Assembly: GCF_002343915.1 (NCBI RefSeq)
Contig: NZ_NETK01000001.1
Location: 9,066,001-9,130,000, forward strand
Origin: Nannocystis exedens
GTDB taxonomy: Bacteria; Myxococcota_A; Polyangia; Nannocystales; Nannocystaceae
DNA: 64,000 nt
Direction: 5' to 3'
Positions 52,894 through 62,600 of this stretch are shown here, in pieces (position 1 is the first letter of the stretch; every line of letters starts with the position of its first letter). The notes beneath the pieces were generated by a model. The model did not search any database, was not told the DNA's origin, and saw only the letters and a program-made list of their open reading frames with translations. Both the position numbers and the translations under genes were made by a program.

Positions 52894-53607
52894 TCAAACC
52901 GCCTGGCTCGGTGGAAACGCCGCGTCCAGGACCGCCTCCCAGTTCACCGGCAGTTGCGGGACGCCGGCGGCAGCGATGCGCGCCGTGAGCTCGTCGCGGG
53001 CGGTGACGCCGAACCTCCGGACGTAGGCCGACAAGTACTCCGGGCGGGAGAACAGGAACATCAGATCGGTGAGCTGCATCGGGCGAATCACCAGCATCGG
53101 GTGCGGTGCTTCGAGCGGGCGGTAGTCGGGGTTGTGCAAGCCGGGCTCGCGGCAGCCGGGATAGAATTGGCCGATCATCAGACCCCGGGCGGTGATCTCG
53201 GGCTTCAGCGCCTGTTGCACGGGGTCGATGAACCGCGGCCCCGCGTCGTTCGGCAACCCGGGGAATAGGGTCAGGATGGCGCGGAACTCGCGGCCGATCC
53301 CGGTGGTGGGGAGCTCCGCGGGAAAGCGTGCCACCAGCGCGCGCATCACCGACTCCACGGCGGCGGGGCGGAGCTCGCCCTCGTACACATGAAAGCGGAT
53401 CGATCGGAAGCGGTTCAGGCCGGGCTCGACGAAGGGGCACACGGACCCCTTGCGACCGATGATCGGGTTCGGCCTGGAGATGAACGTCCTGAGCCACGTC
53501 AGCACCTCCAGCAGTTGCGCGCGAGCAGCTGCCGGGAGACCGGCGCTCTGCTCTTCGAGCTGCTCGGCGCATAACAGCCGAGCTTGCGATGGATCTGTCA
53601 ATTTCAA
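52894..53607 (-). CDS. DUF6875-like protein
   Basis: The protein has 237 residues. The TTG start at 53607 overlaps the stop of the NRPS gene (TTGA), so it is translationally coupled. It has LEVLTWLRTFISRPNPIIGR, KGSVCPFVEPGLNRFRSIRF, FPGLPNDAGPRFIDPVQQAL, RGLMIGQFYPGCREPGLHNP, PHPMLVIRPMQLTDLMFLFS. The SVCPFV segment and HP-x-LVIRxM are the pattern I associate with DUF6875 proteins found beside NRPS genes. The function is unknown; a tailoring or release role is possible because the NRPS has no visible thioesterase. Confidence 0.75.
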   Translation of the reverse strand: MKLTDPSQARLLCAEQLEEQSAGLPAAARAQLLEVLTWLRTFISRPNPIIGRKGSVCPFVEPGLNRFRSIRFHVYEGELRPAAVESVMRALVARFPAELPTTGIGREFRAILTLFPGLPNDAGPRFIDPVQQALKPEITARGLMIGQFYPGCREPGLHNPDYRPLEAPHPMLVIRPMQLTDLMFLFSRPEYLSAYVRRFGVTARDELTARIAAAGVPQLPVNWEAVLDAAFPPSQAV

Positions 53608-56600
53608 GGCGTGTCCTCCCTCCGTCCTCGAGCGCCCGTCTCACGTGCCGGCGAGGAGCCGGCGGGCGCGCCCCCGAACGTGTCAGCCGAGGTGCTGCAT
53701 GCGATGAGGCCCCGCAGCGACGAGAGGTATGCTCCCGCGATCCGCTCGATCGTCGAGGTCTCATGGACGGCGCTGCTGAAGCTCCAGGCGAGCCGCAGTC
53801 GCCCGTCCACCACGATGCAACTCACCACGAGCTCATGAAACAGCGCCATGCTCGGGCTGATGCTCGTATGCGCCGTCCCGTCGAATGTCCAGGGCGAGCC
53901 TGCCTCGTACTGCCCGAGGTAGTTGAACACCACCGGCATGGGTACGGAGAGCGACGCGCGTACATTCGCGTCCGGATGCGCATACCGCAGCCAGCCGTAT
54001 CCGAGGCCCCGGCCGGGTACGGACCGCAGCTGCTCTCTCACGTCGCTCAGCAGCACAGCAGGGTCGCAGCCCGGCAGCACGCTCAGCCACAGCGGGAACA
54101 GCGACGAGAACCATCCCAGGGTGCGAGACACGTCCACGTCTGCCAGGACAGGCTCGCGACCGTGGTGCTGCAGCGCCACGCAGACCGTATCTGTCCCGGA
54201 GGCGGCGCTCAGCGCGGATGCGAGGGCCGACAGCAGGACGGCGTCGATCTCCGTTCCATGCGCCGAGCCCACGGCGTGGAGGAGTGCGCCGGTCTCTGCC
54301 GGCGAGAGCTCCACCTCCACCGTGCGGCTATCCCCGAAGGTCCCCGGCGCGCAGTCGCGATCTCGCACGATCGGAGTCATGCGACGAGCGCACTGCGCCT
54401 GCCAGTACCCGAGCTCCTCCGACAGGCCGCCGCCGGCGATGAACGCGTGGAGTCGCTCGGACCACTGGCGGAGAGACGTCGTCTTGGGTCCGAGCTCCGG
54501 CGTCCGCCCGGCGATCAGCGCATCGCATGTGTGCTGCAGGTCCTCGCACACGATTCGCCACGACACGCCGTCCGTGATGAGGTGGTGCATGACGAGGACG
54601 AGCTGTGCGCCCCCTTCGCCCAGCTCCAGCCACGCAGCGCGGCAGATCGGGCCTCTGGACAGATCCATGCCGCGTTGCAGCCTCGCCACCGCCTCGGCCG
54701 CCGCGGCGTCGCGGGCCGAGCGATCCAACGCCGACAGATCCACCCGCTCGAGCACGATGGTCGCCCCCGTCTCGTGCTCCTGAACCCACCCGGACTCGGT
54801 GCGACGGTACCGCAACCGCACCGCGTCATGCTGCGCTGCGACGACCCGCAGCGCCTCTGCGGCGAGCTCGGGCGAGAGCGCGGGCGGCGGCGTCCAGCGC
54901 ATCGCGGGACAGTAGTGATGGGCGTCCACTGGGTCCCCATCCAGGAACCAGTGCTGGATCGGCGTCAGCGGCACCGTCCCGATGACGGCTTCCTGCTCCG
55001 CCAGCACGGCGCTCTCTCTGCGCACCACCTGCGCGAGCTGGGCCACCGTCTGATGCGTGAACATGTCGCGTGCCGTGAGATGGAGGCCGGCTCGCTTCGC
55101 GCGACCGATCACCTGGAGCGCCAGGATCGAGTCCCCTCCGAGCGAGAAGAAGTTGTCGTGGATCCCGAGCGGCGAGCGCTGCAGCACCGCCGACCACAGC
55201 TCGGCGAGCACGCGCTCGGCCTCGGTCCGCGGCGCCACGCAGGACGGCTCGACCGCGTCGCGCGTCGCGTCGGGCGGCGGCAGCGCCTTGCGGTCCACCT
55301 TGCCACTGGGGCTCAGCGGCAGCGCCGTGAGCCGCGCGAACAGCGAGGGGACCATGTACGTCGGCAGCGCGGCCCTGAGGTGCTCACGCAATGCATCGTC
55401 GGTGCATCCGCCCTCGCCGAGCACCACGTGCGCGACCAGGCGCCTGTCACCGGGCGCAGGTTCCCACACGACCACGGCGCACGCTCGCACGGACGGGTGC
55501 GACGACAGCACCGCCTCGATCTCCCCGAGCTCGATGCGGAAGCCGCGGATCTTGACCTGGTAATCGATGCGTCCGAGAAACTCCAGCGCTCCGTTCGCGT
55601 CCCAGCGGACGAGGTCGCCCGTGCGGTACATCCGCGCCCCGGGCGCGGCGGAGAACGGGTCCGGCACGAAGCGCTCCGCTGTCAGGGCGGGCCGGCCCAG
55701 ATAGCCGCGCGCGAGCCCGGCTCCCCCGATGTACAGCTCGCCCGGGATGCCTACCGGCGTCTGCCTCAGGTCTTTGTCCACCACGTAGAGCTGCGTATTG
55801 GCGATCCCTCGACCGAGCCGGACGGGGCTCCGTCCGGAGTCGACGCGAGAGAGCGCGGACCAGATCGTCGTCTCGGTCGGCCCATACGCGTTCCACACGG
55901 GGGATGCCCTGCGCGCCAGCTCGACCGCCAGATCCGGCGTCATCGCCTCCCCGCCGCACAGCACCTGCAGGGGCCTCTCGCCCTTCCAGCCAGCGTCCAG
56001 CACCATGCGCCACGTCGCCGGCGTCGCCTGCATCATCGTCGCGCGATCGAGGGCGCTGACCAGCGCTTCGCCGTTGCTCGCGTCGTCGCGGGACGCCAGG
56101 TGGATCGAGGCCCCCCGGATCAGGGGCATGAACAGCTCCAGCCCGGCGATGTCGAACGACATCGAGGTCACGGCCAGCATCGCGTCCCGGGGCCCGATCC
56201 CCGTCTGCTCGGCGAAGGAATGCAGCAGGTTCGTCAGCGCAGCGTGCGGGATCTGGACGCCCTTGGGCCGCCCCGTCGAACCCGACGTGTACAGCACGTA
56301 GCTCGAGTGGCCCGGCCCCACGGGGACCGCGGGGGACGTGCGCGGCTGCTGCCACACGGGCGCGCCCGCGTCGAGGTGCACGGTCACGACCTCGTGCGGC
56401 GGAAGACTGTCTCGGAGGCGCGCCTGCGTGAGCAGCACGGCGGGCCGCGCGTCCGTCAGCATGAACGCCAGCCGCTCTTGCGGATAGCTCGGGTCGAGCG
56501 GCACATAGGCCCCGCCCGCCTTCAGAATTCCCAACAGCCCCACGACCATCTCGAGCGACCGCTCGACGCACAGCGCCACCAGCACCTCCGGGCCGACGCC

Positions 56601-59600
56601 CAGCCCGCGCAGGTGATGGGCCAGCTGGTTCGAGCGCTCGTCGAGCTCCTGGTAGGTCAGCTGCTGCTCGCCGAACACCAACGCCACCGCGGCCGGCGTC
56701 CGCCTGGCCTGCTCCTCGAACAGCTCGTGGATGCACCTCTCTGCGGGATAGGCCACCGCCGTGTCGTTCCACGCCGCGAGCTCCGCGTGCTCCGCCGCCG
56801 TCAGGAGGTCCAGCTGCGACAGGCGCTTGTCCGGGCGGAGCACCGCGTCTCGCACCAACACCTGCAGGTGCCTGCCGAGCCGCTCCACCGCGCCGGCGTC
56901 CACGCGGGCCGTATCGTAGGTCAGGGAGACTTCGGTCCCCTCCGCGTCATGCAGCACCCCGAGCGCCAACGCCTGCTTCGCGGTCACCACGCCGGTGGGC
57001 ACCGCGTCGAGGAGCGGTGACCAGCCGGCCACGGCGCCGGTCGTCGGCGGCGTCACCTCGAAGAAGGTCACGTCGAACAGCGGATTCTCCCCGGCCTGCC
57101 GCGACAGCCCCTGATCCTGCACGACGACGTCGAACGGCAGCGCCTGGTGCTCATAGGCGTCGAGGGCCGTCCGCCGGGCCCGCGCGAGCAGCTCGGCGAA
57201 GGTCGGGTCGCCCGAGAGGTCGGTCCGCAGCACCACCGTGTTGGTGAAGAACCCCAGCAGGTCCGCCGTGCCCGGCACCTCGCGGTTCGCAATCACGGCG
57301 CCGAGCCCGAAGTCCGTCTGGCCGCTGTACCGCGACAGCACCGCCGTGAGGGCGGCATACCAGGCCATGAAGGGCGTGCATCCGTGGGCCCGCGCGAGCG
57401 CCTGCAGCCCGCGGCTCGCCTCCAGCGGGACGCGCAGCGCGACGCTCGCTTCGAGGCCGGGGCCGCGCGCCGGAGCGGCGCGAACGATGGGGAGCTCCAG
57501 CCGGGGCACGCCTGCGAGCCTGTCCTTCCAGTAGGCCCGCGACGCCGCGAAGCCGCCGGTCGTGAGGGCTTCCTGCTCGGCGCGCGCATAGTCGGCGAAC
57601 TGGTAGGGGAGCGCCGGCAATTCCGCCGCTTCGCCGCGGCAGCACGCCTCGTACAGGCGCGCGAGCTCCGAGAGCAGCACCCCGCTGGACCACTCGTCGG
57701 TGATGATGTGGTGTTGGAGGACGAGCACGACATGGCGCTCGGCCTCCAGGCTCACCACCAGCACGCGCGTCAGCGGTCCGGTCGAGAGATCGAAGCGGGC
57801 CCCGATCTCGGCCTCCAGGTGGGCGCGCAAGGCGGCTTCTCGCGCCGCCTCGGACAGCGCCGAGACGTCCTCCACGCGCAGGGGGATCGAAGCGCTCTCC
57901 GCCACCCTTCGCGTCAGCACGCCGTCGACCTCGGGGTAGGTGGTGCGGAGGATCTCCTGCCGCTCCGCGAGCCGCTTCACGCTCTGGCGTAGCGCCGGCT
58001 CCGAGAGCGCGCCGCGGACGACGAACACGTGCGGGACCTGGTACGACCGCGCCTCGGGCGCGAGCTTGTCGACGAACCAGATCCGCCGCTCGGTCCCCGC
58101 GAGGCCGTCGTACGCGGGCTCGGCCGCGCCGCGCGGGGAGGGCGAGAGCGCGGCCACGGGCGCCGGTCGCGTCTCCATCCCGTCGAGCCACGCCGCCAGG
58201 GCCGCGATCGTCGGTCGCTGCAGCAACGTGGCCAGAGTCAGCCCGAGCCCGAGCCTCGTCTTCACCGCGGCCGCGACACGCACCGCCAGGAGCGAGTGGC
58301 CGCCGAGCGCGAAGAAGTCGTCGTCGATGCCGATGGGGCGCACCTCGAGCAGCTCTTCCCAGATCGCCACGAGGGTTCGCTCGACCTCGGTCCGTGGCGC
58401 CGTGAATGTCTCGTCCGCGCCGCGGGTCGCCTCGGGGGAGGGCAAGGCCTTGCGATCGACCTTGCCGTTGGCGGAGAGCGGCAGCGCGTCGAGGAAGACG
58501 AACGCCGACGGGAGCATGTAGTCGGGCAGGTAGCTCCGCAGGTGCTCGCGGAGGGAGCCCGCCGCGAGCGCGCCGTCCTTCGCCACCACGTAGGCGACGA
58601 GGCGGCTGCTCCCCGGCGTATCCTCCCGCGCCACGACGACGCACGAGGCCACCGCGGCGTGGGACGAGAGCGCCGCCTCGATCTCGCCGAGCTCGACACG
58701 GAAGCCGCGGATCTTGACCTGGTGATCGGCGCGGCCGAGGAACTCGAGCTCGCCGTCCTCGTTCCAGCGCGCGAGGTCGCCGGTGCAGTACATGCGGGCG
58801 CCCGGCTCCTTCGCGAAAGGATCGGGCACGAACCGCTCGGCCGTCATGGCGGGACGGTGGAGATACCCGCGGGCGAGGCCGACCCCCGCGAGGTGGAGCT
58901 CCCCGGGCATGCCGATGGGGACCGGGCGCTTGGCGGCGTCGAGCAGGTAGATGCGCACGCCATGCACGGGCCGGCCGATCGAGAACCGCTCGGGCCGGGC
59001 GGGATCGAACCAGGCCTGGGCGGCGAAGATGCTGAACTCGGTGGGGCCGTAGGAGTTGAGGACCTGGCGGCCCTCGGCCCACTGGGCGACCAGGGACGGC
59101 GGCGTCTTGTCGCCGGCGAGGGTGATGTGGCGCAGGGCCGGGGCGCGGCAGCGGAGCACGCGCAACATCGCGGGCGGGATGAAGGAGAAGGTGATGGCGC
59201 GGTGCTCGAGGCACTCGGCGATCCCCTCGACGGCGTCGTGGGCGTTGCTGGGCAACACGCAGGTGGCGCCGTTGCACAGGGAGAGCATCCAGTCGACGAT
59301 GGCGCCGTCGAAGGCGATCGCGGCGCTGAAGAGGATGCGATCGCCGGGATGGACGGGGATGTGCTGGCGCTGGAAGGCGACGCGGGCGGCGAGCCCGCGG
59401 TGCTCGTTGATCACGGGCTTGGGCTTGCCGGTCGAGCCCGAGGTGAAGACGACGTAGTTCGCGTGCTCGAGGGTGACGCCGCTCGCGGGCGGCGTGATCG
59501 GTTGCGAGGCCCACTGCGCCGCGTCGGCGTCGAGCCGCACCACCGTCACGCCCGGCGCCGAGAGCCGACCCTCGAGGTCCGCGTGCGTCAGCAAGACCGG

Positions 59601-62600
59601 CGCGTCGGCCTCGGCCAGCAGCAGCGAGAGCCTGTCCGGCGGAGAGGACGGGTCGAGCGGCACGAAGGCTCCCCCGGCCTTCAGGATCGCGACCAGACCC
59701 ACCACCATGTCGAACGACCGCTCGACGCACACCGCGACGCGCACCTCGGGCCCGACGCCGAGCGCGCGCAGGTGGTGCGCCAGCCGGTTGGCCTGCGCCT
59801 CGAATTCCCCGTAGCGCAGCTGCCGCCCGTCCTGCTCGAGCGCCACGGCCTGCGGCGCCTTCGCCGCCTGCTCGGCGATCCGCTCGTGAATGCAGCGGGC
59901 GGCGGGATCGGTCGGCGGCGTGTCGTTCCACGCCGCGAGCTTCTCGGTCTCCTCGTCGGTCAGCAGCTCGAGCTGCGACACCCGCCTGTCCGGGTGCGCC
60001 GCCGCGTCGGTCACCAGCGTCCTCAGGTGCCCGCACAGCCGCTCGGCCGCCGTTCGTGAGACGCGTGTGGTGTCGTACAGGACCTCGACGAGGGTCCCCT
60101 CGGCGGCGTGCTGCACGGACACGGCCAGCGCGTTCTTGGCCGTCGTCACGCCCTGCGGCACCGCGCCGAGGCGCGGCGACCAGCCGGACGCGGCGCCGGT
60201 CGTCGGCGGCGTCACCTCGAAGAAGGTCACGTCGAACAGCGGATTCTCGCCGGCCTGCCGCGAGAGCCCCAGCTCCTGCACGACGACGTCGAACGGCAGC
60301 GCCTGGTGCTCATAGGCGTCCAGCGCCGTCCGCCGGGCCCGCGCGAGCAGCTCGGCGAAGGTCGGATCGCCCGAGAGGTCGGTCCGCAGCACCACCGTGT
60401 TCGTGAAGAACCCCAGCAGGTCGGCGGTGCCCGGCACCTCGCGGTTCGCAGTCACCGCGCCGAGCCCGAAGTCCTGCTGGCCGCTGTACCGCGACAGGAC
60501 CGCCGTGAGGGCGGCATACCAGGCCATGAAGGGCGTGCATCCGTGGTCGCGCGCGAGCGCTTGCAACCCGCGACTCGCCTCCAGCGGGACGCCGAGCGCG
60601 ACGCTCGCTTCGGGGCCGCGCCCCGGGGCGGTGCGAACGATGGGCAGCTCCAGCCGCGGGACGCCTGCGAGCCTGCCCTTCCAGTAGGCCCGCGACGCCG
60701 CGAAGCCGCCGGTCGTGAGGGCTTCCTGCTCGGCGCGCGCATAGTCGGCGAACTGGTAGGGAAGCGCCGGCAATTCCGCCGTCTCGCCGCGGCAGCACGC
60801 CTCGTACAGGCGCGAGAGTTCGGAGAGCAGCACCCCGCTGGACCACTCGTCGGTGATGATGTGGTGCTGAAGGACGAGCACGACATGGTGCTCGGCCTCC
60901 AGGCTCACGACCAGCACGCGCGTCAGCGGTCCGGTCGCGAGATCGAAGGGGACCGCGATCTCGGCCTCCAGGTGGGCGCCCAAGGCGACTTCTCGCGCCG
61001 ATTCGGACAGCGCCGAGACGTCCTCCACGCGCAGGGGGATCGAAGCGCTCTCCGCCACCCTTCGCGTCAGCACGCCGTCGACCTCGGGGTAGGTGGTGCG
61101 GAGGATCTCCTGCCGCTCCGCGAGCCGCTTCACGCTCTGGCGCAGCGCCGGCTCCGAGAGCGCGCCGCGGACGACGAACACGTGCGGGACCTGGTACGAC
61201 CGCGCCTCGGGCGCGAGCTTGTCGACGAACCAGATTCGCCGCTCGGTCCCCGCGAGGCCGTCGTACGCGGGCTCGGCCGCGCCGCGCGGGGAGGGAGAGA
61301 GCGCGGGCGCCGGTCGCGTCTCCATCCCGTCGAGCCACGCCGCCAGGGCCGCGACCGTCGGCCGCTGCAGCAACGTGGCCAGCGTCAGCCCGAGCCCGAG
61401 CCTCGCCTTCACCGCCGACACGACGCGCACCGCCAGGAGCGAGTGGCCGCCGAGCGCGAAGAAGTCGTCGTCGACGCCGATGGGGCGCACCTCGAGCAGC
61501 TCTTCCCAGATGGCCACGAGGGCGCGCTCGACCCCGGTCCGCGGCGCCACGTATGTCTCTGCCGCGCCGCGGGTCGCCTCGGGGGAGGGCAGGGCCTTGC
61601 GATCGATCTTGCCGTTGGGGTTCAGCGGCAGCGCGTCGAGGAAGACGAAGGCCGAGGGGACCATGGACTCCGGCACCCTCGCGCCGAGCCACGCGCGCAG
61701 CTCGCTCGCCGTGGCGTCGTCGCCGACCACGTAAGCCACCAGGCGCTTGTCGCCGCTCGCATCCTCGCGAGCGACCACCACGCAGTCGCGCACCGACGGG
61801 TTCGCCGCGAGTGCGGCCTCGATCTCGCCGAGCTCGATGCGGACGCCGCGGATCTTGACCTGGTGGTCGATGCGGCCGAGGAACTCGATCGCGCCGTCGT
61901 CGCGAAAGCGCGCCAGGTCGCCGGTGCGGTACATCCGCGCGCCCGCCTCGGGCGCGAACGGATCGGGCACGAATCGCTCGGCCGTCAGGGCGGGGCGGCG
62001 GAGGTAGCCGCGTGCGAGCTGCACGCCCGACAGATACAGCTCTCCCGCGACGCCGACGGGGACCGGGCGGAGCGCAGCGTCGAGCACGTAGGTGCGGGTG
62101 TTGTCGATCGGCCGCCCGATCGGCACCGGCCCCGTCTCCTCGGGCCGGCAGGCATGGCTCGTGACGTCGATGGCGGCCTCGGTGGGGCCATAGAGGTTGT
62201 GGAGCGCGCCGCGGCTGCCCGCATACCAGGCCGCCCGCAGGTGCGCGGGCAAGGCCTCGCCGCTGGCGAAGACGTGGCGCAGCGAGGCGCGCTCGCGGGG
62301 CTCCGTCGCGGCCAGGAACACGCCGAGCATCGACGGTACGAAGTGCGCCACGGTGACGCCGCGTGCCGCGATGAGGGCGGCGAGGTAGCGCGGATCCTTG
62401 TGCCCCTCGGGCGCGGCGATCACCATGCGGGCGCCCTCGAGCAGCGGCCACCACAGCTCCCAGCCGGACACGTCGAACGACAGCGGCGTCTTCTGCAGGA
62501 TCGCGTCGCTCGCGTTCAGCCCGTAGGCCCGCTGCATCCAGCGCAGGCGGTTGTCGAGCCCGCGATGGGTGTTGAGCACGCCCTTGGGCCGGCCCGTCGA

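Noticed and set aside
53589..60059. Long plus-strand ORFs (1,143 and 676 codons) opposite the NRPS
   Set aside because: They are antisense to NRPS domains and repeat exactly where the modules repeat; His/Arg/Gln-rich without motifs.
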